From Linnemannia elongata (lineage: Eukaryota > Mortierellomycota > Mortierellomycetes > Mortierellales > Mortierellaceae): a DNA stretch of 64,000 bases. Position numbers and translations under genes: made by a program. Positions 38,230-50,133 of this stretch are shown piece by piece. The notes beneath the pieces are model-generated. The model had not been told where the DNA came from. It searched no databases and was given only the letters and a program-made list of their open reading frames with translations. Each line of letters starts with the position of its first letter. Position 1 is the stretch's first letter. Where the stretch lies: NCBI GenBank assembly GCA_036320915.1, contig JAXBDG010000012.1:856501-920500 (forward strand), written 5' to 3'.

Positions 38230-41196
38230 ATGCTTCGCAACACCATGACCGACAATCGCCTGAATCTGTTCTGTCTCGTTAATGGAGAGGCTACCTCCAA
38301 CGCGTTCCCTGTCGAGATTGAGTCAACCAAGACAATCGGCGACCTCAAGGAGCTCATCAAGACCAAGAAGACCAACGACTTTCAGGATGTTGATGCCGAC
38401 AAGCTCACTCTTTGGCGCGTCTCCATTCCAGACGACGACGATAATGACGAGATCCCCATTGTGCTTGACAACGTCAACAACAAGGACAAGAAGAAACTTA
38501 GAGCGACGCGTGGCTTGTTAGAAGTCTTTCCAGACAAGCCGCCCAAAAACACCATTCATGTCATCGTTCAGCGCCCTCCTCCAGGTACTGCACACACGCG
38601 TTTATTGCTTTTTGTGACTGGCTGTTTGCATCGTCGACCCTTGCATGCACTAACCGAAAGCACTCATCCATTTGCACCAACATAGTCCATCCACCTGCCC
38701 CTTCTCGAGTCTTCACTTCTCCGTCGGATAATATTCGTCCTGGCTCGCCCGTCTCAGGTAACCGATTTATACATCGCCATTTGTCTGTATTCTACTAAAA
38801 GTAAATTCAAGTTTCTCATACTCTGCTCTTTTTGTCAACGTTATCCGCCCAAAGGCATTATGGACGTCATCAAGCAAATAAAGGGTACCTTCCACCCTCG
38901 CAGCCCAGGATCGGATTCTGCCCGACAGCTATCCAGCATCATGCCTTGGCAGGAGCGTCCAATGGACGCAGCGATCGATAGAGTCGTGGAAAATGTCGGA
39001 ACTTGCTTGTCTTGGCAAAACGACCGACGGCCTGCAAAGGCAGAGAGCTCATTCCTTGTGTGCAGTGGAACAGCCGGCATTGGTAAGGATACTGTCATTT
39101 CCTTGGAACCACCTTACAATCTTCGCTGGCAATGTGTTAACGACTCAACATTACATCCATTAGGGAAAACGCGCTACGGAAGAGAGCTTTACGATACCTT
39201 ACGACGTCGACTCTCAGAGAAAGCCAAGGCAAAAGGCGTTGATTACTCGCCTCACTACCACTACATGCTGCTTGATTTCGGCATCGACGCTAAGTTGGGA
39301 CCGATCGACACTCATCTCGATGCCGACACCATTCTTGGTCTGCGTTTGGCTTACACTCACTTCTTCCAAGACAGATACGATGAGGGATTTTCGGATTTCT
39401 GCTACAGAGCCGTCGACTACCGTGGACTCTTTACGATCCCCAACGTCATCATCGCCATTCGCCAAGATTTAAAGCATCCGGCACACCAACCATTCTTCCT
39501 TTTCCTTCACATCGACGAATTCCAAAGGATCTTTGACCATCGCTGGGAGGGAACTCCTAAAGGCCACAAGCTTGCATCGTTACCTAGCACCGGATTTCGC
39601 CTGGCTGGGGACACAACAGAGCGTCACACAAACGAAGGACTCCGCCTGTTCCAGGATATGATGCGCAGCCTAGGACCTTTCATGAGCGGCGCGATGAGGC
39701 CCCATATGATCCAGACCTTCCTCTCTGGAACGGCTCGACAGGACGTGACTCTGGCAGCAGAACCGACCTCTTACTCCTTCAAGTTCCTCAGCTGTCCAAC
39801 ATTATCCACAGGAGCCTGCTACGACATCATGGGCCATTTCACGGGGCTCGCCAAAGTCCCTCACCGTCAATGGATGCCGAAGATGGCGTTTCTTCACTTG
39901 CTATCGGCCACCGGCGGTCTTCCACGAGCACTGCAACTCTTGCTAGAAGAGTTTTTTGGACGTCGACTGGAGAAATGCAATACTTTTGCGGATACAGTGG
40001 ACGACATCAACATGAACGCGGATCGTATTTTCAACAAAGTCGCAAGCAACCTCGACAACTATTACTCTATCACAGCCTTCGTCGAGACGCACAGGGAGCT
40101 TGTTCGTGCACTTGTCCGACTATGCATTCTTCAGCAACCATCGCCGCGCACACTCGCCCCGTCTGATCAGTTCCCAGCACTCACCTTGGACGTTTTAGAG
40201 CGCGATACTCACACGATTCTGGAAGACGGCGATGAAACCCCTGGAAAAGTGTTGGTCCGAATCCCCTTCTTTTTCCTACACCTTTACAACACAGCTATCG
40301 ACGAGGTCCGGAATCGTCTTGGATCGGCATTCTTGCACGACTGGGTGGAGGACCGTGAATGGGGATTCTTCGAACGCATGATCGCCGAGTACGAGGCGCT
40401 CCGCACGAACCTTCTTATCGGTGATGGCCGCGAAGCAGCGACTCTTGGGGAAATCTACCAAGGAGCCATTGGACGAGCAGAGACTTTGGGCCGTATTGTC
40501 AAGCTCAAGAAATTATCGGTTGTCACGGCAGCGCACAGATTCCCAGAGTCGGGAGGACTGACGGTTGGCGAACGAGAACAGGATTGGAGGTCTGGCGTTG
40601 TGATCAAGAATGCAGATGGTGCGCAGTTTGGAGACATTTGCGTTTATCGTGAGAAGGCAGACAGCAACAACGACAACATCCTTTGCGCGCTACAGGCAAA
40701 GAAAATAGGGAGTCTTCTGTCAGCCCCGACCATCCAGGACGAGCACGACAAAAACAAAACGACGATCGAGAAGTTGCCCGATGGATCGATTTTGGAGCAG
40801 GAGGGAATCAAACGAGCGCGCACCATCACTGTCCTTATCACCACCGCGGATATATCGGATGATGCATTTCAACAGCTCAACAGGTCGTTTCCCGACGACT
40901 GTCTCTTGATCTACCGAGGAAATTTCACCAAATTCTTCGGCGACGCTTTCAGCATATCTGCCGCCCTCGCAGCTTCAAAGGATCTCAATTGGAATTTCGC
41001 GACTCGGGAGACTCTGAAAAAGAAGCACAAGCTTGCAGACAAAGAGGTGGACCAAATCCTCGAGAACATGCCCTACCGCTCGTATGACGACCTTATTCAA
41101 AAGGTACCTGCAATGAGCACCAAAAACCTTGATAAGGAGATGGGATTCTTGCCGTATCAAGATTTCCAGCCTGAAAAAAGGCGCCGAGTAGAATAA
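38230..41196 (+). CDS. Crinkler effector, copy 2: different N-domain, same NTPase-nuclease
   Basis: Exons 38230-38584, 38686-38757, 38855-39082 and 39164-41196, giving 895 aa. Exon 1 encodes a Crinkler header related to but clearly different from copy 1 (LFCLVNGEATSN, KTIGDLKELIKTKK, LWRVSIP, ending IHVIVQRPP). From 38593, eight bases inside intron 1, the sequence appears identical to copy 1 through the stop codon, including the in-frame 81-nt intron (39083-39163) that splits Walker A. Promoter DNA is homologous but diverged. A tRNA-like relic and a 28S segment follow as in copy 1. Confidence 0.88.
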
Positions 41197-41621
41197 ACTT
41201 TGCCATGCTAAAATTGCATTTTTTCTATCACATTCTGACTTTGCTACATTGATGACACCGTGCATCGCAACATAATACCAACACATTGTTAATCAAGCTG
41301 CGAAAAAAAAGATATGTCAGCAATGTAGCACAATTGTTGTAAACGAACCGGTGCGTGAGGTCCTTTTGTGGGCAATTGATGGGGTCCTTTTTGTGATCGG
41401 GTCTTTTTTGTGGGTATTGTTAGGTTTTGGGGTCTTTTTGTAGGCGCTATCTTCTCTTTTTTTTTGCTTTTTTTTGTTTTAACTTTTTTTGTGACAATTG
41501 TTGGTCATTGTGGGATTTGAACCCAGGACCTTTTTGATTACCCTTTCTTAACACGCTGAAAAATTGGAAAAGTCACGTGAATTTCTCCAAATGCTTTAGA
41601 TAAATTTAAAATAGGGTAGAA

Positions 41622-41659
41622 TAACTGGCTTGTGGCAGCCAAGCGTTCATAGCGACGTT

Positions 41660-41695
<36 letters not shown>

Positions 41696-41739
41696 ACTGA
41701 AGCAGAATTCAGTAAGCGTTGGATTGTTCACCCACTAAT

Positions 41740-41794
<55 letters not shown>

Positions 41795-42212
41795 ATGAAA
41801 TGTTGTTGCAATAGTAATTGAACTTAGTACGAGAGGAACCGTTCATTCGGATAATTGGTATTTGGGCCTGCCTGAGCAGGCAATGGCCCGAAGCTATCAT
41901 CCGTTGGGTTATGGCTGAACGCCTCTAAGTCAGAACCCGTGCTAGAACGCGACGATTACCGCCTTTTCCGATTTTTAGTTGAATACGAATAGATCTTCGG
42001 ATCCTGAATCATACTACGTGGGGTTATCTTGCAGAGCGGAAAGGCTTTGTGAGGTTCCTGCTAATGTTAATTTCAAATATTGGAAGAGATAAATCCATTG
42101 CAGACGACTTTAATTGAACGGGGTATTGTAAGCAGTAGAGTAGCCTTGTTGCTACGATCTGCTGAGATTAAGCCCATTGTTCTATAGATTTGTTCGAAAG
42201 AACAACATCTCT
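41622..42212 (+). rRNA. 28S rRNA 3'-end segment, copy 4 (partial, mosaic)
   Basis: The first ~345 nt (to 41966) are identical to copy 3. From CCTTTTCCGATTTTTAG on it differs (GATCTTCGGATCCTGAATC instead of GACCTTCGGGTCCAAGATC). The following spacer matches that after copy 1, not copy 3, so this copy looks recombinant. Confidence 0.95.
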
Positions 42213-43039
42213 TTTCTTTTCTCTACTATCTTTTTTTCAAATGATGTTTAAGGGCCTTGGTTTTAATCCATAATCCATAGTCCGTTAACTTGAGAAAAAA
42301 CAATAATACGACGGCAGCAAAGATGACCCACCCTTTTTTGTGCAATGTATTTTTGTAATGGCGCTTTTGAAGATAGGAATTTGATTGAAGAGTTTCTCTC
42401 TAACCACCGCCTTTTTTCTTTGCCTTTACTTTTTTCTTTTATGCTTCAACTCGGCACTGTGAATGGCCTCTACTATGGAGTCTAAGCGCAGGTCATGAAA
42501 TTTGCTGCAGCTTAATGGCTCTCAAAATGCCCGCACACGTCGAGTCTAAGCGCAGGTCATGAAATTTGCTGCTGCTTAATGACTCGCAAAATGTCCGCAC
42601 GCGTCAAGTTGGTATGACAAGTCATATCAATGCGACATCATGAGATGAGGGAACAATAAGGCGCTTTCATGTCTCTTGGTATGGAGGTGTTTTATTTTAT
42701 CTAGCGTTATTTGAAGTCTTTCTAGGTTAAAAATAACGTGGCGTGTTTGTTTGGATTTTCCAAACAAACACAAACACAAGGTATGTCAACTATATTGGTT
42801 CTTTTTTTTTTTTTTTTTTTTGAGTCATCATCGCTGCCGTCAAGATAGTGGAGTGTTGTTTGAGATCCCCTTAACTTCCCTTCTTCATGCGCAGATACCA
42901 GTCCATTCACTGTTCTATGGATGTGTAACAACATCTCTCTATTTTTTTCTCTCTCTTTTCCTTAAGACTCGTTAGTTAAGGGTAGTATGTCAGAGGGGCT
43001 TGTGCTTTGCTTGAGGCGGTTTTGAGTATGAGAGGCGAC

Positions 43040-43362
43040 AAGTGCACTCATGCCCCTTTACGCCCATTGTTGCCCATTGTTGCCCCTTTAGCCCACTCAT
43101 ACCCACTTATGCCCCACTCATGCCCCTTTATGCCCACTCATGCCCACTCATACCCACTCATACCCACTTATGCCCCTTTATGCCCATTGTTGCCCCTTTA
43201 CGCCCATTGTTGCCCATTGTTGCCCCTTTAGCCCACTCATACCCACTTATGCCCCACTCATGCCCCTTTATGCCCACTCACGCCCACTCATGCCCACTCA
43301 TGCCCACTCATACCCACTCATACCCACTTATGCCCCACTCATGCCCCTTTATGCCCATTGTA
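43040..43362. repeat. CCCACTCATG / CCCATTGTTG minisatellite, copy 2
   Basis: Same unit types as 17389-17872 but about 160 bp shorter and rearranged. It sits in the same position relative to the zinc-finger gene. Confidence 0.85.
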
Positions 43363-43500
43363 TCCTATGTCATTTCATACCTGCGCATAATCACAAAACG
43401 CTTTATATCAAAAATATAAATAAAGAAGGGATCTATCTTTTTTCTCTCATATATCTTGTCATACTTCTTCAGTTACCTGTCCTTATACTACAACAGCACA

Positions 43501-44442
43501 ATGTCCACCAGCAAGACCAACCTTGTTATTACTATAGGAAGCAACATTGAAGCAATCTTCACTAAGCCCTATTGCTGTGTATGTGGGGTCAATCAGTCCA
43601 CGAAGCGAAACTTGCGGCGACACATTCAAGGCACCGAGGATAGACACCCATGCGAAAGCATTGAGAGTATCTTGAGATTCGAGTTTCAAAGAACATCTAC
43701 AATCAAAGAAAAGCATTTTTCTGCTAGGATGTTGTCTGATTCTATCACGGTAGAGTCCATGAAGAATTTTAAGGCTTAGTGTGCCGTGCCAGTGCAGTGG
43801 CATTGAAACTCTATAGATTGCTAATCATATTTCTTTACTTTTTCAATTGTATTTTAGTCCCCAGTCATTTCAAGTCCTTTGGTTGCTTCTTCTACTTCTG
43901 CCTCCTCTACCCTTTCTGCCTCCTCTGATTCTTCTGCTACTCCTACTCCCATTACTTTTTCTGCTTCCTCTGCCTCTTCTGCACTCGCTGTCTCCTCTGA
44001 TTCTTCTGCTACTCCAGCTTTATCTACACCCCCTGGCAATACACACAATCAATGCCAATCCATCATATCTCGTTTGGAGAATCTACCTACGCAGGATCAG
44101 ATGGAAGCTATTTTGTCTAGGATGAGTCGATTGGAGAATCTATCTATGCCGGATCAGATTCAATCTCTTGTATCAATGATAGGTCGTTTGGAGGATACAG
44201 TTATGGGGTTGCGCGATGTCATTTCCAGGAATTCAGAATGGACGGGAAGAACTATTGGCATTCATAAGCGAAGACAACCTCGGCAAGCGTCTCCTTACTC
44301 ATCCAATACGGCCCTCACTCCCTCACCCCAAAGAAGACAGCACCGCCTATCCGGTTCCGTCAGCCCTACGGCCAGTCAGCATAGTAATATGAGTTTTAAC
44401 GGTGTAATGACTAGTACACCAAGAGAAGAAGAACATAGATGA
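43501..44442 (+). CDS. Zinc-finger / coiled-coil protein, copy 2 (two exons)
   Basis: Exons 43501-43749 and 43858-44442 with a 108-nt intron; 277 aa. Sequence and splice sites follow copy 1 at 18015, offset 25,486 bp. The finger (CCVCGVNQSTKRNLRRHI) and both SRLEN heptad blocks are conserved. Differences cluster in the tail (for example SEWTGRTIGIHK here, SEWTERTIGIHE in copy 1). It is flanked by 28S copy 4 upstream and a 28S 3'-terminal fragment downstream. Confidence 0.7.
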
Positions 44443-44507
44443 GCTATTAAAAAAAAAGACTTTAAAGTTTTTGCCTTGCAAACAGGATTAAGAATGGACA
44501 CTACGCG

Positions 44508-44582
44508 GTAGAGTAGCCTTGTTACTACGATTTGGTGAGATTAAGCCCATTGTTCTGTAAATTGAAAGAACAATATCTCTTC
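44508..44582 (+). pseudogene. 28S 3'-terminal fragment (~70 nt)
   Basis: GGTAGAGTAGCCTTGTTACT through AAGCCCATTGTTCTGTA and AAAGAACAATATCTC matches the 3' end of 28S and its trailing hairpin with substitutions. It is the empty-site version of the element-interrupted copy at 18990-19812. Confidence 0.75.
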
Positions 44583-44599
44583 TCTTTTCTTTTTTCTTT

Positions 44600-46160
44600 T
44601 TTTTTGAATGCTCCTGGTAAGGGTAGTTCAATACTGTACAGGCAGGCTGTAATAGGAGCAGAAGCCAGGTGGTAGAGAGGGTCAGAAGGCAGAAACGGAT
44701 GGTGTTTATTGTACAGATAACTAGGGTATTTATATGGATAGGTCATTAGGAGTTAGGGGATTAGGAATGTCATTATAATAGAATAGGGAATAAAGGGTCA
44801 AGGAATGCACAGTATTAGTGAGCCTAGGATACTGTGACACCTATCTGCAGCTGGCGATAATAAATAAAACCAGCCGTCCCAACCCCCTCCATTCAGCAAC
44901 AAATTGCATGATTGGACATAACCATCACCCTCTCCAGTTGTCGACAAAAAAAGGTTGTGCCATCTCAATCCACTCCCTCAGCTAAAGATTAGAAATGGGA
45001 GCGGGTACAGTGGTACAGAAAAGAGAAGGACGAAGAAAGAACAAAATGAGAGAAAACACAAAGAGGGTTAAGAGTAGTGTTTTCACACTTTCGATAAATC
45101 ACCTGCCCTGACAACAAGGAGAGGAGAAGGGTTGGTTGACAGCCTGGAAGTGGATAGGGAGGAGGATGGGATGGGATAATGAGCGTAACGCTGTTTTTTG
45201 CACTTTGATCGTTCGTTGGCTCGAGTGCACTCTCTACCTTATTGTGAAAATTCGGTGTAGTGCAGACAGTCTAAAGGACCGTCCGCTCCATATACACCCA
45301 ACGGCGCGACTCAACGCGTGATATTTTGTCGTTAAAGAGTTTTTACTAACTCTGCAAAGAGAAAGAGAGAGAGGAGGGCGAAAAGAGAGAGTGAGAGAGA
45401 GGGGGGGTTCGAGAGCATGCATCCCGACAGCCCAACTATGCACAGGATAATTTGTCAGTATAGGGTTTAACCAACCCAGAAGCAAGAGAGAGAGAGAGAG
45501 AGAGATAGAGAGAGAATCCCCGGGTTTGAGGCATGCCAACAGCCCAACTCTTGTGCGCAAATATTTTTATCGATTTTCCACTCAACTCGACTTTGTTTTC
45601 GGGATGATTTCCAAAATAAGAAGAGGGCCAAGGGGTAAAATGAGCGGAGGAAGGATGGACGAACGGCGGCATGTACCGACCTATCCATGCAGACAAGACA
45701 AACAGCGCCATGGATAACAAGACCTTCAACAGCAACATCTACTCCTTCATCTCTCCACTTCATTCACAAGCTTTACTCGCATGCTTCTTTTTTTTTAATT
45801 CTCTCATGCACACATACACACAAACACACAGACACATGCTAATGTACTGTACATATCATGGCTTTGTTGGAAGGACAAAGAAAGGAGGAGGGATTTGTTG
45901 AGGGAAAAAAACGGACGGGGAAGGGTGGAAGTTTAGATTATGCTACAGACAAATAGGAAGACATAGAAGGGGACGACATATTTGACAATGTCCCAAAAGT
46001 CCCGGACAATCCGCTTCCAGAACAGACCCGCAACACAACGGCCACCGTCTCATCTTATTCTTCTCCTCGGTTCTAGTAGAGGTTTCGAGCAAGAGGAGTC
46101 CAACAGGCGGCTCATCATCATAGTATAGCTCCCACCCCATTTCCTGCTGGTAATATTGGT
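44600..46160. other. GA-rich intergenic DNA with duplicated blocks
   Basis: No gene supported. CCGACAGCCCAACTATG (about 45422) and CCAACAGCCCAACTCTTG (about 45536), each preceded by a GA run, mark a ~115-bp imperfect tandem duplication. Plus-strand frames around 45136-45900 carry no domain. Confidence 0.5.
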
Positions 46161-46167
46161 CATCGGT

Positions 46168-47569
46168 TTAGGTGGTGTCATCCAATTGCTGGTCCGCTCT
46201 ACTGCTGCTACTACCCACACTGTCGTCGATCCTTTTACTGGGAATGTCGAGGGTATCAATGTCGTTCCTGTTGTTGATGCGCCAGCGTCCCATGATCGAC
46301 AAAGATATGTCTCGCTGTCTCGAGACAACCATCCACCGGAAGTGCCGGATGAAAATCCAAGTCAACGAGACCATGAGCAGAGCTCCATAGAGCATATAGA
46401 TCATCATCTGCCAAGGGGGCATACACTCGTCATACATAAAGGTAGTGTCTCCTGAAGGTTTCTTCACACTTCCTGTCGCAAACTCGTCGGATACTGGCAA
46501 CCCTGCGTCGAGGGGCACCACTGGGAAAACATTCTTGGATTTGAGATCCGGGTTGAAGAAGGTCATCATCACAAAGGAGGGTCGTTGGATCCCCTGTGCA
46601 AAACTGAACGTCCGCAATGTCAACTCAGGGGACAAGCTACCTCCGCTGGTGGGGTGTGCAATCTCGCACCAGTCATGATCGTCGCCACTGAAGACCATGT
46701 CCGGTTGGACGGACTCGAGGATCTCGCGTGAGAGTGAGATATTGACCATGTTTTGGAACTGTTCGCCTCCTCTGTCCATGATTAGGTGGGAAGTCTCGCG
46801 GGCATTTCCGCAGAATGTCGTCTCGGGGCGGTGCAAAGGTACATGTGTGAACAGGATTCTTGGAAGTGAGGGTTGTTCTATTTTGGAGATGTGATATGAT
46901 GCTCGTTGAGGATTAGCATGAAAATAAAAGGAACATAAGTGGGCTCCAGATTGAAATTTCTTAGAGCTCGGGAAGGATTCTTCCTTGGTCGCCATTTTAT
47001 CAAGCCACATGTCACCATGTAACTTCCTATGGCTTGTGCCTATGAAGGTTCATATCTTTGTCTCATTATGTTCCACTCCTAACTCAAACCCACAGCTCTC
47101 TCCCTTTCACCCTTCGCATACTGGAATAAGATCTTCCATATTCACTCACAAAAAATACGCTCATGTTTTCTTGTTGTTAAGCAATACACCCTGATCCTAG
47201 AGAATTATATCTCTCAAACGTACCTAGCTTGATATGATTCAGTAGCTTCTGTGATTCGTCCCGGATAGAAGGGACCCTTGAACTCAGAGCTAGAGTTTTA
47301 AGCACAACCAAACTATGGTTTCCCACATTGACCTCATAGTTAACAGATCCAAACACCCGCTTGTACCGCACCATCGATGGCCGGATCAATGTATCGCCAA
47401 ATCCTACATCGTGATTACCCGCCACATACAGTCTCAAACTCCTCCCTGAATCACGAATCGTTTGACGCTCCGTTGCCTGCAGGGGGATCTCGACTCGTTG
47501 GACATAGTGGCCTGTAATGTTTACATTCACTGCTTTCTCTTCCTGCGTCAGCTCCTGTCGCTTCTTCAT
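46168..47569 (-). pseudogene. Cdc1/Ted1-type metallophosphoesterase, 5'-truncated
   Basis: Two exon-like pieces. 47569-47230 contains LYVAGNHDVGFG, the GNHD metal-binding motif; it ends at a CTAG|GTACGT donor. 47010-46168 contains ILFTHVPLHRPETTFCG and VFSGDDHDWCEI, the later metal-binding histidines, followed by a transmembrane segment (MMIYMLYGALLMVSLTWIF) and a cytosolic tail. Cdc1/Ted1/PGAP5 proteins act on GPI anchors in the ER. The N-terminal third, with the DxH and GDxxD motifs, is absent: the frame runs into the foldback element at 47581, and nothing like it is found on the other side. It is probably a pseudogene or 3' fragment. Confidence 0.75.
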
Positions 47570-47580
47570 GGAGCTGCTAA

Positions 47581-48440
47581 AGCGCTTAGTAAAAGTGGTC
47601 GCATAAATGCAACTTTTGGGTCATTCTCTTTCTTTTCCCAAACGATCCGATTGATATGCCACCTCATTGTATCAAACATTATCCCTAGCCGTTGCTGTAT
47701 CATCACTGCTAAGGAGCTGTTCAGAATGCATATGTTTGTGTATCTCCATTGCTGGTTTATCAATACAAGGTCCATATGACCACTTTTGATAAACTTAACG
47801 CTGGCGAACAATCTCCATGTAAAATTTTACATGGGTTTAGCACGAAACGACCTGTCTTTTTAAATACCACAAGCTCAATGCACTTTCTACAGGCAAACTG
47901 AAAGCAGTTCCTTACAAAGGACACTAAGTGGGATTTAAAGCTTTTTGATGCGTGAAATCAGCCATTCTCAATAGAGTGTAATATCACGATAAGGTGTGAA
48001 ATCGTGCTAGATCCACGTAACAAAACATATTTTAACGATATCTTCAATAAATGATATGAAAGTTCCATACATTTCTTATTTCTAGATCACACCTGATGTT
48101 CTTTGTACGGAACTGCTTTCAGTTTGCCTGTAGAAAGTGCATTGAGCTTGTGGTATTTAAAAAGACAGGTCGTTTCGTGCTAAACCCATGTAAAATTTTA
48201 CATGGAGATTGTTCGCCAGCGTTAAGTTTATCAAAAGTGGTCATATGGACCTTGTATTGATAAACCAGCAATGGAGATACACAAACATATGCATTCTGAA
48301 CAGCTCCTTAGCAGTGATGATACAGCAACGGCTAGGGATAATGTTTGATACAATGAGGTGGCATATCAATCGGATCGTTTGGGAAAAGAAAGAGAATGAC
48401 CCAAAAGTTGCATTTATGCGACCACTTTTACTAAGCGCTT
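47581..48440. mobile_element. Foldback element with ~340-bp inverted repeats, TA-flanked
   Basis: Arms 47581-47920 and 48101-48440 are nearly perfect inverted copies around a ~180-bp centre. Ends AAGCGCTTAGTAAAAGTGG are flanked by TA on each side, as for Tc1/mariner-type insertions. The two arms encode the same apparent frame on opposite strands (MFASVKFIKSGHMDLVLINQ), which is not evidence of a gene. No transposase inside, so it is a large MITE or foldback element. Confidence 0.85.
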
Positions 48441-48712
48441 TAGTAACTCGAATACACTTTGTCAACATCCTACCTCTCTCTCTTTCTCGTAACCCTCTTC
48501 CCCTCACACACTTCACCTCCAGTCTCTGCCTGAGAAAGGTCAACCTCGCCTAGGTTATTGTCTAGTTCGCGACACTTCTCTTTTGTGACAGTAATTATTT
48601 TGATTTAGCTTTTGCCTTCATGCCTATGTTTCTCTGACTAAAGTTGTATTGTACACGGCTGTTAAATGTCTAGATCAAGACATCATGATATGCCGCTTCT
48701 TTCTTTATTTAG

Positions 48713-49626
48713 CTAAACAACTTGCATAAGTATAATAGATGACAAGAAGGCAAGGAGAACCAGTATATGTCCTCTAGGAGACTCAGTAACGTTTGCCTGA
48801 TTACTCAATCCGGGGCAGTTTTCATCACTGAGAGTAATTGTGGTATAAGGGTAGAGATCCGTCCAGATCTGACCATAGCTATGTTTTTAGTGAATTATAA
48901 GGGGGAAAGAAATTTTCGGTTAAATATCAATGGACAGCCAAAATCTCTACTCCTCCTTCTCCTTCTCCTTCTGGCATGAATGAGATCATCATGGATACGC
49001 AATAACCAAAGACGTTTTTTTTTTATAATTTTTTCTCCACAATTCCCTGTTGTTATGTTTGAAACCTTAAAACTAAACTTACAGGTTATCAGAGTAGGAA
49101 GGCGCGTTGTTATCACCCAAGGCTTTGGCAAGGTTGCTCAGAGCAGTATGCTCCCAGCAGATCAAAATGTTACCAGAGCCTTTGTAATTACTAACAGCGT
49201 TCTTGACACAGGACGAATCATCTCTAGCACAGCTGTGGTCGATAGTAAGTCCAAGATCAGCAGCTAATGGTTGCACAGTCAAATAGGGACGGTCTTGATT
49301 TCCAGCTAAAATATTTGGGAATGCTTTTGTTAAAACAATGGATCGTCGGTAGAAAGTTGAACTCTTCAAAATTTATTGTCAATCTTACCAGAATCGTATT
49401 GTTGGGCCATAACATAACTAATGTTATATTGGGAGGAGTTGCCGAAAACAGTCCGGAGGCATTGAGAACGCTGAACACCAGTAGCGCTGAGACCCACGCT
49501 GCCATCTGAAGGCTTTTCACCGTGACGAATAAGGTAAACGGTAGGCATGGTAGTGTTAGTCGGGGTAGCGGCGACAAGAGCGCCAAAAGCAGCAGCAGTG
49601 AGAGTATACAAGGCAGTGAACTTCAT
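48713..49626 (-). CDS. Secreted histidine phosphatase (phosphoglycerate mutase-like), three exons
   Basis: Exons 49626-49389, 49305-49083 and 48878-48713 join in phase (introns 83 and 204 nt), giving 208 aa. A signal peptide (MKFTALYTLTAAAFGALVAA) is followed by the catalytic YLIRHGEKP motif of the histidine phosphatase superfamily and GLSATGVQRSQCLR. Exon 2 has RPYLTVQPLAADLGL and ILICWEHTAL, the second catalytic histidine. Exon 3 has IWTDLYPYTT and ENCPGL. The C-terminus is hydrophobic (ILVLLAFLSSIILMQVV), suggesting a GPI-anchor signal or membrane tail. Substrate unknown. Confidence 0.85.
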
Positions 49627-49759
49627 TCTTGCTAAAAAAAAAAAAAAAAAATGTGTGTGGAGGTGGCCAACTAAGTAAAATATTGCGGAAATGAATCGAG
49701 TTTTTTATATGTATCCAGGTCAAACTGTCCATTATGATGGTGGCATTTGTCTTCTGATT

Positions 49760-50130
49760 CATTCATCCTAATTGAATGCCTTGTCCAATGTCCAAATATG
49801 GCAGTGTCCATGTGACAATCTTTAACAGAGCGGAGTTGTGTAACAGTTGGGCAGCTGGAACTAATTGACGTACAGCTAGTTCAAGGAAATGATGGCATGT
49901 GATGTGATTATTGGCCGGCGTGTCAAAGTGAACAATGGTGAGATCAAGTATGAATGTAAGTGTGAGTTTGATTGATGGGAAGTGAGAAGTGAGATGAGCA
50001 ACAATAAGAATACTGATCGACTCCACTTTACGAGGCCATGATTCAGGGACAAAAAATAGCTTTTGCGAGTCTTAAATCTTATACGTCACATTTCACTTAA
50101 AGGAAGCGCCACCAAGTTTGTTTCCCAGTA
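49760..50130. other. Intergenic DNA, no gene supported
   Basis: A minus-strand frame of 87 codons (50026-49763) shows no domain. Poly-A at 49633-49650 lies just upstream of the phosphatase ATG. Confidence 0.4.
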
Positions 50131-50133
50131 ACA

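Noticed and set aside
47566..48553. Apparent genes MFASVKFIKSG... on both strands
   Set aside because: They are the two arms of a palindromic foldback element encoding the same sequence in opposite orientation; no domain or promoter.
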